From Defluviicoccus sp. (lineage in GTDB: Bacteria > Pseudomonadota > Alphaproteobacteria > MPNO01), in assembly GCA_022826125.1 (NCBI GenBank), contig JAJDVM010000293.1:1-42205 (forward strand): a DNA stretch of 42,205 nucleotides, in the 5' to 3' direction. Below the pieces are notes generated by a model. It did not search any database. It saw only the letters and a list, made by a program, of their open reading frames with translations, and was not told where the DNA came from. The position numbers and the translations under genes were made by a program. Position 1 is the first letter of the stretch, and each line of letters opens with the position of its first letter. Of this stretch, positions 16,513 to 24,714 are shown piece after piece.

Positions 16513-17255
16513 GCGAGCGCCTCCTCCACCGCCGCCCGACCGATGCGCGCCACCAGCCGGCGGCGATAGGCGGCGTCGGCGTGGAAGTCGTCGCGGGCGT
16601 CGATGGCGTCCGGGTCGATGGCGAGGCCGTCCAGCACGACCGGCGTGTCGGCCACGCCGCCGACCGCGAGCCTGACGCCGTCGGCATCGGCCACGGCCGC
16701 GAAGGCCGCGAGCGCGAAATCGCCGTGCCGGAGCGCAACCTCGCGGAAGGCATAGCCGGCGCGCGGGTCCGGCGGCGGCAGCTCCACCGCGGCAATCAGC
16801 TCGTCCTCCTCCCGCGCGGTCATCAGCGGCCCCTCGAAGAAGTCGATGGCCTCCAGGACCCGCTCGCCGCGCGCCGAGGCAAGATGGACCCGCCCGCCGA
16901 GCGCGACGAGGCAGAGCGGCAGTTCCGCCGCAGGGTCAGCGTGCGCGACCGAGCCGCAGAAGGTGCCCCGGCTGCGGGTCTGGTAATGCCCGACATGCGG
17001 CAGGGCGCGGTCGATAAGCGGATGGAGGCCGGCCAGCTCCGCCTGGCGGACGGCCGCGCCCACCCGGAGCCCGCGCCCGCGAAGCTCGGGAAGATGCGCG
17101 ATGTCCACCAGCAGGTCCGGCCGCGCGAGGCGCATGTTGAGCATGGCGACCAGCGACTGGCCGCCGGCAAGCGCCATCGCGCCGTCGGTGGCCAGCGCCT
17201 CCAGCGCTTCGCCGAGGCTCGCCGGGCGCAGATAGTCGAAGGGCGCGGGCTTCAC
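16500..17255 (-). CDS. FAD-binding subunit of molybdoenzyme (CoxM/HmfB-like)
   Basis: 251 residues from GTG 17255, which overlaps the stop of the large subunit (GTGA). N-terminal PFDYLRPASLGEALEAL and LAGGQSLVAMLNMRLARP form the FAD-binding loop; RSRGTFCGSVAHADPAAELP is the second FAD motif of this family; the C-terminal CO-dehydrogenase-flavoprotein domain ends EEALACRA. Somewhat shorter than the common 280-290 residues but all motifs are present. A frame extending upstream inside the large subunit is a shadow. Confidence 0.94.
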   Translation of the reverse strand: MKPAPFDYLRPASLGEALEALATDGAMALAGGQSLVAMLNMRLARPDLLVDIAHLPELRGRGLRVGAAVRQAELAGLHPLIDRALPHVGHYQTRSRGTFCGSVAHADPAAELPLCLVALGGRVHLASARGERVLEAIDFFEGPLMTAREEDELIAAVELPPPDPRAGYAFREVALRHGDFALAAFAAVADADGVRLAVGGVADTPVVLDGLAIDPDAIDARDDFHADAAYRRRLVARIGRAAVEEALACRA

Positions 17256-19585
17256 GGGATGAGCGCCGCGACGCGGGCGGGTGTCAGCGGCAGTTCCAGA
17301 TCGTCCGCGCCGAGCGCGTCCGCCACCGCATTGGCGATGCAGACGGGCGCGCTCATGGCGTTGCCCTCGCCGATGCCCTTGGCGCCGAGCGGCGTGAAGG
17401 GCGACGGGCTTTCGAGGTGCAGGATCTCCGGGTCCGGCATCTCGCAGGCGCTCGGCGGCGGATAGTCGGCGAAGGTGCCCGCGAGCGGCTGGCCCGCCTC
17501 GTCGTAAACGAAAGCCTCGAACAGGGTGGCGCCGAGGGCATTGGAGAGGCTGCCGCGCACCTGCCCGTCGGCCATCGGGCGGTGGAGCAGGCGTCCCGCG
17601 TCGTGGGCGGTCACATAGCGGTCTATGCGGACCCGGCCGGTGTCGGCATCGACCTCGACGCCGCAGACATCGAAGATGAAACCGTAGGCGGCGGAGCCGT
17701 TGATACGGTCCTCGGCGTCGGGGGGCCCGAGCTCCGGCGGGGTCCAGAACTCGGTCGCCCGCAAGGCCGGTTCGACGCCCTGCGGCAGGGTGCCCGGCGA
17801 CCAGTGGGCGAGGCCGGCGAGGCGCGCGAACGGGATTTCCCTGTCCGGCCCGGCCCCGACCGTGCCGCCCTCGAAGCGGATGTCCTCCAGCGGCAGGTCG
17901 AGCCCGGCCGCGGCGAGGCGGGCCAGCCGGTCGCGCAAGGTCGAGGCTGCCCGCCACGCGGTGCCGGCGACGGCAGGCGCGAAGCGGCAGGAATAGTTGC
18001 CGGCGGCGATCGACCAGGCGTCCCGCGCGCTGTCGAACTCGGCCACGACCCGGATGTCGCGGGGCGCAAGGCCGAACGCGCCGGCCACCACCTCCGCCAG
18101 CACGGTGCGGTGCCCCTGGCCCTGCGGAATGGAATCGGCGGTGACGGTGACGCCGCCATGCGGGTCGATGGCGACGGTGGCCGCGGTGAGCGCGCCGTTC
18201 TTGAGCCCGCCCGCGAGGCGGTCCTCATGCTCCAGCACCGTGGTGATGTAGCCCATGTTGGAGACGGTCGGCTCCACCGCTGCCGCCATCCCGACGCCGT
18301 AGAGCCGTCCCTCGGCGCGGGCTGCCGCGCGGCGGGCCCGGAGCTCGTCGATGGCCGGCCGGGCGAGGTCGATGACCGCGCCGAAATCGCCGGAATCGTA
18401 GAGCCCGCCCGAGGCCGTGCGATAGGGCGTTTGCCCCACGAGGTTGCGCCGCAGCACCTCCAGCCGGTCGAGGCCCAGCCCGTCGGCGATGCGGTGCATC
18501 AGCCGCTCCAGCGGGAAATAGACCTGCGGGCCGCCGAAGCCGCGATTGAGTCCGCTCGGCGTCTTGTTGGTGACGGCGATCGAGTTCTCGATTTCGAGGT
18601 TGGGGATGTCGTAGGCCCCGGTCATCGCGCCGTGCATCCGGTAGAGCGTCGCGGGCTCCGGGGCCTTGATGTAGGCGCCGCAGTCCTCGAGTTGCCGGTA
18701 GCGCAGCGCCGTCACCCGGCCGTCGGCCATGACGGCGGCTTCCAGCCGGGTTTCGCGGTTGGTGGCGGAGCCGGCGGCGGTCAGGTGCTCCAGCCGGTCC
18801 TCGATCCATTTCACCGGCCGGCCGGCAAGCCGCGCGACGGCGGCCATCAGCACGATATAGGGCGCGAGGCCCTGCTTGATGCCGAAGCTGCCGCCGGAAT
18901 CGGGCGGGGTGCGCAGGCGCAGCCGGTTGGCCGGAACGCCGAGCGCCGCCGCCATCACCGGATGCAGCGCCAGCGGCCCCTGGAAGGGCGCCGTCACCTC
19001 GAAGGCGTCGGCGTCGGGGTCCCAGGCGGCGATCAGGCCGAAACACTCGATGGGCGTGACGGCGCTGCGCGGATAGCGCACCTCGATGGCGAAGCGATGG
19101 TCGGCGGCGGCGAAGGCCGCTTCCGGGTCGCCGTAGGAGAAGCGCCGCCGGTTCGCGAGATTGGTGCCGGCGGCCTCGTGCAGCAGCGGCGCGCCTTCGG
19201 CTATCGCCGCCGAAGGCGAGACGACGGCCGGCAAGGGGTCGTACTCGACCGCCACCAGTTCCAGCGCGTCCTCGGCCCGGTAGCGGTCCTCCGCGAGCAC
19301 GACGGCGACCGGCTCGCCGACATAGCGCACCTTGTCGGTCGCGACGGGGAAGTGGCGCATGGGTGTGCGCAGGGCTGCGATGAAGGGCCTGAGGCCGGCG
19401 GCGATGTCCGGTCCGGCGAACAGGCGCACGCCCTCCGGCGCGGTTATGGGCCCCAGCCGCGCATGGGCATGAGGCGAGCGCAGGATCGCGGCATGGAGCG
19501 TGCGCGGCGGCGCGGGCAGGTCGTCGATGAACCGCCCCCTGCCGCCGAGCAGCGCCCGGTCCTCCACCCGCTCGCCGCCTGTCAC
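17252..19585 (-). CDS. Molybdopterin-binding large subunit, xanthine dehydrogenase family (HmfA-like)
   Basis: 777 residues, GTG start. The N-terminal domain has GGRGRFIDDLP and RSPHAHA; the cofactor domain has PPDSGGSFGIKQG, RGFGGPQ and, near the C-terminus, GAKGIGEGNAM with the catalytic Glu. No Tat signal, so the enzyme is cytoplasmic. Together with the FAD and iron-sulfur subunits it makes a heterotrimeric hydroxylase. Because a CoA ligase follows, the substrate is probably an aryl- or heteroaryl-CoA such as 2-furoyl-CoA (inference). It is the first gene of the operon; 77 bases separate it from the sulP stop, same strand. Confidence 0.95.
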   Translation of the reverse strand: MTGGERVEDRALLGGRGRFIDDLPAPPRTLHAAILRSPHAHARLGPITAPEGVRLFAGPDIAAGLRPFIAALRTPMRHFPVATDKVRYVGEPVAVVLAEDRYRAEDALELVAVEYDPLPAVVSPSAAIAEGAPLLHEAAGTNLANRRRFSYGDPEAAFAAADHRFAIEVRYPRSAVTPIECFGLIAAWDPDADAFEVTAPFQGPLALHPVMAAALGVPANRLRLRTPPDSGGSFGIKQGLAPYIVLMAAVARLAGRPVKWIEDRLEHLTAAGSATNRETRLEAAVMADGRVTALRYRQLEDCGAYIKAPEPATLYRMHGAMTGAYDIPNLEIENSIAVTNKTPSGLNRGFGGPQVYFPLERLMHRIADGLGLDRLEVLRRNLVGQTPYRTASGGLYDSGDFGAVIDLARPAIDELRARRAAARAEGRLYGVGMAAAVEPTVSNMGYITTVLEHEDRLAGGLKNGALTAATVAIDPHGGVTVTADSIPQGQGHRTVLAEVVAGAFGLAPRDIRVVAEFDSARDAWSIAAGNYSCRFAPAVAGTAWRAASTLRDRLARLAAAGLDLPLEDIRFEGGTVGAGPDREIPFARLAGLAHWSPGTLPQGVEPALRATEFWTPPELGPPDAEDRINGSAAYGFIFDVCGVEVDADTGRVRIDRYVTAHDAGRLLHRPMADGQVRGSLSNALGATLFEAFVYDEAGQPLAGTFADYPPPSACEMPDPEILHLESPSPFTPLGAKGIGEGNAMSAPVCIANAVADALGADDLELPLTPARVAALIP

Positions 19586-19662
19586 GCTGCGTTCCGTCCC
19601 GTCATCGCCGTTCCTGTTTAGGCCCGCGCCGGCAAGCGGTAAAGCGCCCGTCCCGGGCCCGC

Positions 19663-21294
19663 CTACGCCGCGCCCCCGTCCTTCTCCCGCAGCATGCGCT
19701 CGGCGAGGCGGCGGGCGTCTTCGCGGGTTTCCACGATCCGGTGGGCGGGCACGCTGTGCAGGCAGTGCAGCGAGTTCAGGGTCTGCGCGGCGGCTCCCTG
19801 GAGGCCGGCCACGATGCAGGAGGTTTCCGCCGCTTCCGCGAGGTCAATCAACTGTTCGATGACCATAGCGGCGCTGTCGTCGATATAGGCGGCGCCGGAG
19901 AAGTCGAAGATCACGATCTCATGGTCGCGGATTTCCGGGCCGATGGCGTCGGCGAGCTTGTGGGACGACGCCACGGTGAGGCTGCCCCGGAGCGCCACCA
20001 GGCCGGCGCGCGCGGCGAAGGCGCCCTCCTCTTCCTCCCCGTCCGGGCCGAGAAGGGTCCGGTCGAGCAGCGGCGTCGAGACCACGCTGTCGAGCTCCAG
20101 GCGCTCCAATTGCCGCGCATGGACCATACCGCCCGCGATGAGCCCGATGGCGACGGCCGTCACCAGATCGACGAAGACCGTGAGCGCCAGCACCGTCAGC
20201 ATGACGATCAGGTGCTCGCGCCTGAGCGCGTGGACGCGGGCGAGGAGGCGCCAGTCCACAATGTCCCATCCGACCTTCATCAGCACGCCGGCGAGAGCGG
20301 CCAGCGGAACCGGTTCGACATAGCGGCCGAGGCCCAGCAGCAGCGCCAGCAGGAGGATCGCGCGCAACACGCCGGATACCGGCGTCGAGCCTCCGGACCG
20401 GATGTTGGTCACCGTCCCCATCGTGGCCCCGGCGCCGGGCAGCGCCCCGAAGAGCCCCGCCACGGCATTGCCGATGCCCTGGCCGACCAGTTCCCGGTCC
20501 GGGTTGTGGCGCGAGCCGGTCATCGAGTCGGCGATGATCGAAGTGAGCAGGCTGTCAACGGAGCCGAGCAGGGCCAGGATCAGTGCGGGCTTCACCGCGC
20601 CGAGCAGGAAGTCCGGGGACATGAGCGGCAACTGGAATTCCGGCAGGCCGGTCGGAACCGGGCCGATGGTCGGCGCTTCGTTCAGCCAGAGCACGCCCAG
20701 CAGCGTGCCCGCGACCATCGCCGCGAGAAGGCCGGGCACGAAGCGCGCCAGCCGGCGCGGCCAGAGGAACGCGACCGCGAGCGAGACAGCGGCGATGGCG
20801 AAGGCGCCCGCGTCGATATTGCGGATCGCATCCGGGAGCGCCGAAACGGCGCCCATCGGGCCGCCGGGGGCAATGGGCGCGCCCAGCGCCGGCAGCAGCT
20901 GGATCAGCACGATGATGATGCCGATGCCCGACATGAAGCCCGACACCACCACATAGGGCGTGTAGGCGACGAAGCGGCCGATCCGCGAAAGGCCGAGCAG
21001 GATTTGCAGCAGGCCCGCCATGACGACCACGGTGAGCGCTTCGGCGAGGCTGGTTGAGTGGCTGGTAATGACGACGGCCATGACGACCGTCATCGGCGCG
21101 GTCGGGCCGGATATCTGGGACCGGGTGCCGCCGAACACGGAGGCGAAGAAGCCGACGGCGATGGCCCCGTGCAGGCCGGCGGCGGCCCCCATGCCCGAGG
21201 CGATGCCGAAGCCGAGCGCCACCGGAAGCGCCACCACGGTCGAGGTGATGCCGCCGAACAGGTCGCCGCGAAGGGTATCGAGGCCGTATTTCAC
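19663..21294 (-). CDS. SulP family anion transporter with STAS domain
   Basis: 543 residues from GTG 21294 (MKYGLDTLRGDLFGGITSTV). Typical SulP opening with alternating hydrophobic helices, GGTRSQISGPTAPMTVVMA (substrate-site region), NIRSGGSTPVSGVLRA, and a C-terminal STAS domain from about residue 430 (IVIFDFSGAAYIDDSAAMVIEQLID). Probably a secondary transporter of sulfate, bicarbonate or a dicarboxylate; the sequence does not say which. A promoter-like sequence ends only 7 bases before the start codon, so its message may be leaderless. Confidence 0.94.
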   Translation of the reverse strand: MKYGLDTLRGDLFGGITSTVVALPVALGFGIASGMGAAAGLHGAIAVGFFASVFGGTRSQISGPTAPMTVVMAVVITSHSTSLAEALTVVVMAGLLQILLGLSRIGRFVAYTPYVVVSGFMSGIGIIIVLIQLLPALGAPIAPGGPMGAVSALPDAIRNIDAGAFAIAAVSLAVAFLWPRRLARFVPGLLAAMVAGTLLGVLWLNEAPTIGPVPTGLPEFQLPLMSPDFLLGAVKPALILALLGSVDSLLTSIIADSMTGSRHNPDRELVGQGIGNAVAGLFGALPGAGATMGTVTNIRSGGSTPVSGVLRAILLLALLLGLGRYVEPVPLAALAGVLMKVGWDIVDWRLLARVHALRREHLIVMLTVLALTVFVDLVTAVAIGLIAGGMVHARQLERLELDSVVSTPLLDRTLLGPDGEEEEGAFAARAGLVALRGSLTVASSHKLADAIGPEIRDHEIVIFDFSGAAYIDDSAAMVIEQLIDLAEAAETSCIVAGLQGAAAQTLNSLHCLHSVPAHRIVETREDARRLAERMLREKDGGAA

Positions 21295-21344
21295 AAGCGC
21301 AAGGTTAGCCGGTGCCGCGCCGCCCGCAATCCGTTATTCTCGGC
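21279..21344 (-). repeat. Dispersed repeat: SulP promoter and first codons, copy 1
   Basis: 32 identical bases at 21313-21344 recur at 33768-33799; flanking blocks AAGGTTA and GTATTTCAC (plus strand) and CGAGGC are also shared, with short differing segments between. The shared portion covers the promoter and the first codons (GTG AAA TAC) of the transporter gene. Confidence 0.75.
21302..21329 (-). promoter_or_regulatory. Promoter of the SulP gene, possibly leaderless
   Basis: Minus strand -35 TTGCGG (21329-21324), 16-base spacer, -10 TAACCT (21307-21302). The GTG start at 21294 lies 7 bases after the -10 box, where transcription should begin. The same -35, spacer length and -10 recur at 33784-33757, also just before GTGAAATAC. 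Confidence 0.5.
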
Positions 21345-21409
21345 TGCCTGCCGCCTCGGGGTCGCCCCTCGCTTCACGGGGTAGCAGCCGGGCGGGCCTT
21401 CGAACGAGA

Positions 21410-21439
21410 TGCAACCGGGACTGAGACCTATGCTATAAT
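21410..21439 (+). promoter_or_regulatory. Promoter of the znu operon with possible Zur-type site
   Basis: Extended -10 TGCTATAAT (TATAAT at 21434-21439), weak -35 TGCAAC at 21410-21415, 18-base spacer. TATAATGTTAC (21434-21444) resembles one half of the AT-rich Zur operators of alphaproteobacteria, but the second half is poor, so the operator is only a suggestion. The leader to znuA is about 150 bases. Confidence 0.45.
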
Positions 21440-21595
21440 GTTACGAACGAAACAGGCTTCGGCGTCTTCGGTATCGCAAGCCCGTCGCTGTCGCCATGGC
21501 TGGCATATCGGAGACTTGAGCAAAAGCGGGCAAGGTGACCGAAACTCCATTGCTGGAAACGCAACGGCTTTCAGCATCCATTGGGGAGGCTTACC

Positions 21596-22546
21596 GTGAA
21601 TTTCATCCGAAAGACGATGGTTCTTTTTTCTCTCTGCGCGCTTCTGGCCCCCCACGGGCTGCGCGCGCAGGACCTGACCGTTGTGGTGAGTATCAAGCCG
21701 ATTCATTCCCTCGTTGCCGGGGTGATGGGCGACACCGGCAAGCCGGTATTGCTGCTCAAGGGCGCGGCTTCGCCCCACACCTACCAGATGCGCCCGTCGG
21801 AGGCCCGGAGCCTGAACCAGGCGAAGCTGATCGTGTGGATAGGCGAGAACATGGAGACCTTCCTCCACCGCGCCATCGAGAATCTCGGATCCGGAGCCAC
21901 CGTCGTGACCGTTCACGAGACGCCCCGGATGCGCTTGCTCAAAAACCGCGAAGGCGGGATTTGGGAAGAGGACGACCATGACGAGCCCCATGTCGACGAA
22001 GACGAGGACCATGGTCACGAGCATGGCGAGTACAACATGCATCTCTGGCTGGAGCCCGAGAATGCCCGCCGGATCGTCGATGTCGTGGCCGACATGTTAA
22101 TTCGCGTCGATCCGGGCCGCGCCCCAGCCTACCGCGCCAACGCTGAGGCGATGAGGAAGCGGATCACCGCCATGGATTCATCCCTGCGGGAACGCCTGTC
22201 GCCGGTGCGCGGGCGCGCCTTTGTCGTCTTCCATGATGCCTACCAGTATTTCGAGAGAGCTTACGGGCTCGAAGGCAAGGGCGCCGTCGCCGTCGACCCG
22301 GCGCGCGCACCCAGCGCCAAGCGTCTCGTCGAGCTGCGCGCCGCCCTCTCCGAGCACGGGATCCGCTGCGTCTTCACCGAACCCCAATTCGAGCCCGACC
22401 TGGTCCGCACCCTTGTGGAAGGGACCGAAGTGAAGACCGCCGTGCTGGATCCGATCGGCGCCGATATCGGGCCGGGCCCGGACGCATGGTTCGAGGTCAT
22501 GCGCGGCCTGGGAGATTCGATTTCCGGCTGCCTCGGCGACGGCTGA
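21596..22546 (+). CDS. znuA: Zinc-binding periplasmic protein ZnuA
   Basis: 316 residues from GTG 21596, with GGGGAGG 7 bases upstream. Signal peptide MNFIRKTMVLFSLCALLAP ending near ARAQ. Cluster A-I features: VSIKPIHSLVAGVM, zinc ligand His61 in GAASPHTYQMRPSEA, a His/Asp/Glu-rich loop (about 124-144) typical of zinc rather than manganese receptors, NMHLWLEP with the second His ligand, and FHDAYQYFE with the third. Captures periplasmic zinc for the ABC importer encoded next. Confidence 0.95.
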   Translation: MNFIRKTMVLFSLCALLAPHGLRAQDLTVVVSIKPIHSLVAGVMGDTGKPVLLLKGAASPHTYQMRPSEARSLNQAKLIVWIGENMETFLHRAIENLGSGATVVTVHETPRMRLLKNREGGIWEEDDHDEPHVDEDEDHGHEHGEYNMHLWLEPENARRIVDVVADMLIRVDPGRAPAYRANAEAMRKRITAMDSSLRERLSPVRGRAFVVFHDAYQYFERAYGLEGKGAVAVDPARAPSAKRLVELRAALSEHGIRCVFTEPQFEPDLVRTLVEGTEVKTAVLDPIGADIGPGPDAWFEVMRGLGDSISGCLGDG

Positions 22547-22592
22547 CCACCGGGCGCTTGCCGTCACGAGACGCAATGCGCAAGGATTCTGA

Positions 22593-23402
22593 ATGAACCC
22601 TGCACCATCTACCGAACTCTCCGAGGCCCCGCCCTTGGTCGAGGCGCGGAGCGTCAGCGTTCAATTCGGGCGTCGGAGGGTTCTGGATGACGTGGACCTT
22701 GCGGTTCGCGCCGGGGAGATTGTGACCCTGGTTGGGCTCAACGGCGCGGGCAAGTCGACGCTGATACGTGTCATTCTCGGCATCATGAAACCGGACGACG
22801 GCGCCGTGATCCAGGCTCCCGGGCTGCGCATCGGATATTCGCCCCAGCACGTGCATCGCGACCCCATCCTGCCGATGACGGTAAGGCGGTTCCTGACCCT
22901 CGGCGCGCCGGCTCCGCGCAAGAAGCTTGAAGAGGTTCTCGACGAGGTGGGGGCCGATCCGATTCTTGGCTATCCGCTGGCGGAGATCTCCGGCGGCGAG
23001 ATGCAGCGCGTGCTGCTCGCCAGGGCACTGTTGCGCGAGCCCAACCTCCTGGTTCTCGACGAGCCCCTGGCGGGCGTGGACGTCACAAGCCAGAGCGAAC
23101 TCTACCAACTTATCTCCGACATCCGCGACCGGCATGGCTGCGGCGTGCTTCTCGTGTCGCACGACCTGCATCTCGTCATGGCCGCGACCGACACCGTGGT
23201 GTGCCTCAATCGACATGTGTGCTGCACAGGCCGGCCGCAAGCCGTCCTGCGCGATCCCGAGTTCATCTCTCTCTTCGGCCCGCATCTGTCGGAGACGCTC
23301 GCGGTGTATCAACATTCCCACGATCATCGCCATGACGCCCTGGGCGAGCCGCTCCGCATACACGACGCCGCGTCCGACGGCGACTTCCACAGACAGGGCT
23401 GA
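22593..23402 (+). CDS. znuC: Zinc ABC transporter ATPase ZnuC
   Basis: 269 residues. Walker A GLNGAGKST (about residue 50), Q-loop YSPQHV, signature ISGGEMQRVLLARALL, Walker B LLVLDEPLAGVD and switch His in LVSHDLHLV. The C-terminus is His-rich (HSHDHRHDALGE), common in ZnuC. The stop shares one base with the znuB start (TGATG). Confidence 0.96.
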   Translation: MNPAPSTELSEAPPLVEARSVSVQFGRRRVLDDVDLAVRAGEIVTLVGLNGAGKSTLIRVILGIMKPDDGAVIQAPGLRIGYSPQHVHRDPILPMTVRRFLTLGAPAPRKKLEEVLDEVGADPILGYPLAEISGGEMQRVLLARALLREPNLLVLDEPLAGVDVTSQSELYQLISDIRDRHGCGVLLVSHDLHLVMAATDTVVCLNRHVCCTGRPQAVLRDPEFISLFGPHLSETLAVYQHSHDHRHDALGEPLRIHDAASDGDFHRQG

Positions 23403-24205
23403 TGGAAGATTTCTTCCTGCGCGCACTGGGAGGCGGGATCGGGGCGGCGCTCGCCGCCGGGCCGGTCGGCTGTTTCGTGGTGTGGCGGCGCATGGCGTAT
23501 TTCGGCACTGCGCTGGCGCATGCAGTGCTGCTCGGCATCGCTCTCGGCTTTCTGCTCGATATCGAGCCGATTCTCGCCGTCTTCGCCATTTGTTTCCTGC
23601 TTGCAGGGTGCCTGGTGCTGCTGGAGCGCCAGCGCTACACTTCCGTCGATGCCTTGCTCGGTGTGCTGGCCCACGCAGTGTTCGCGGCCGGGCTCGTCGT
23701 CGTCGCTTTCATGGAACGGATGCGCGTCGACCTGATCGGTTATCTCTTCGGCGACATCCTGTCAGTGGGCGCGTTCGACCTCGCCCTGATCTTCGGCACC
23801 GCCGCGGTAGTTACGGCGGTGCTCTCCTGGCAGTGGCGCAATCTGCTTGCCATAGCGGTCAACCAGGACCTTGCGGCCGTGGAGGGCGTACCGGTCGAGC
23901 GAATCCGCCTGCTGCTTCTATTCCTGCTCGCTGCGGTGATCGCGGTCGGGATGAAAATCGTCGGCATGCTGCTGGTCGTGGCACTGGTGATTATTCCCGC
24001 TGCCGCCGCGCGCCGCATGGTCACGACGCCGGAACAGATGGCGGTGGCGGCGACGGCGATCGGGGTCGTTTCGGTAATCGTCGGGTTGTTCGTGTCGCTG
24101 GAATGGGACATACCGGCGGGGCCGGGTATTGTGCTCGCGGCGAGCACGGCCTTCGCCGGCAGTCTGCTGATTCCCGTTCGCGGACGGTCGCGCCGGGATG
24201 GCTGA
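23402..24205 (+). CDS. znuB: Zinc ABC transporter permease ZnuB
   Basis: 267 residues with about eight hydrophobic helices. ABC-3 family features: FVVWRRMAYFGTALAHAVLLG near the N-terminus, LIGYLFGDILSV, and KIVGMLLVVALVIIPAAAAR. It forms the inner-membrane channel for zinc import. Ends 17 bases before the stop of the convergent SPFH operon; no terminator hairpin is visible in that gap. Confidence 0.96.
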   Translation: MEDFFLRALGGGIGAALAAGPVGCFVVWRRMAYFGTALAHAVLLGIALGFLLDIEPILAVFAICFLLAGCLVLLERQRYTSVDALLGVLAHAVFAAGLVVVAFMERMRVDLIGYLFGDILSVGAFDLALIFGTAAVVTAVLSWQWRNLLAIAVNQDLAAVEGVPVERIRLLLLFLLAAVIAVGMKIVGMLLVVALVIIPAAAARRMVTTPEQMAVAATAIGVVSVIVGLFVSLEWDIPAGPGIVLAASTAFAGSLLIPVRGRSRRDG

Positions 24206-24222
24206 TGGGCGTCGCGCGGCGC

Positions 24223-24714
24223 TCAGAAGAAAACCACCAGCAGGGCGATGCCGGAGACCCCGCCGAGGATGAAGCAGGCGGCACTGACAATGCCCGTCAG
24301 GGTCGACCAGTCCGCGGTGCGCCAGGTCCGGTCTTCGACGTTGAACATCACTTCGGAACGGCCGCATTCGCCTTCGACGAAACGCTTGAGCGCGGTCTCG
24401 CTTCCATGCGCCTCCCGCACCGAGACGATGGTGACCAGGAACATGGTCAGCGCGGAGGTCAGAATGCCCACTCCGAAGACCAGCACCGTCGCCAGGGCGA
24501 ACCAGTGAAACACACCCTCGTCCCCGCCGGTCGTGGCGGTGCTCATGAAACCGATGATCAGCGCGGTGCCCCCGGCATTGCCGAACAGAAGCAGGCGGGT
24601 CGATTCGAGGAGCATCCGGAACATGATGTTCCGGCGCATGGACACGACTTTGTAACCCTCCCGCAACCACTCTTCGCCGGTCTCTTCGCGTTCGAATTCG
24701 TCGATTTTTTTCAC
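24223..24714 (-). CDS. Small membrane protein at the end of the SPFH operon
   Basis: 163 residues from GTG 24714, overlapping the stop of the ligand-binding protein (GTGA). A charged N-terminus (KKIDEFEREETGEEWLREGY, positions 2-21) precedes MRRNIMFRMLLESTRLLLFG. Three to four hydrophobic segments follow, including FALATVLVFGVGILTSALTM and LTGIVSAACFILGGVSGIAL. I do not recognise a family. By analogy with the histidine kinase that follows the paralogous receptor at 4384-5580, it may be the membrane partner of the receptor, but it has no signalling domain. Confidence 0.8.
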   Translation of the reverse strand: MKKIDEFEREETGEEWLREGYKVVSMRRNIMFRMLLESTRLLLFGNAGGTALIIGFMSTATTGGDEGVFHWFALATVLVFGVGILTSALTMFLVTIVSVREAHGSETALKRFVEGECGRSEVMFNVEDRTWRTADWSTLTGIVSAACFILGGVSGIALLVVFF

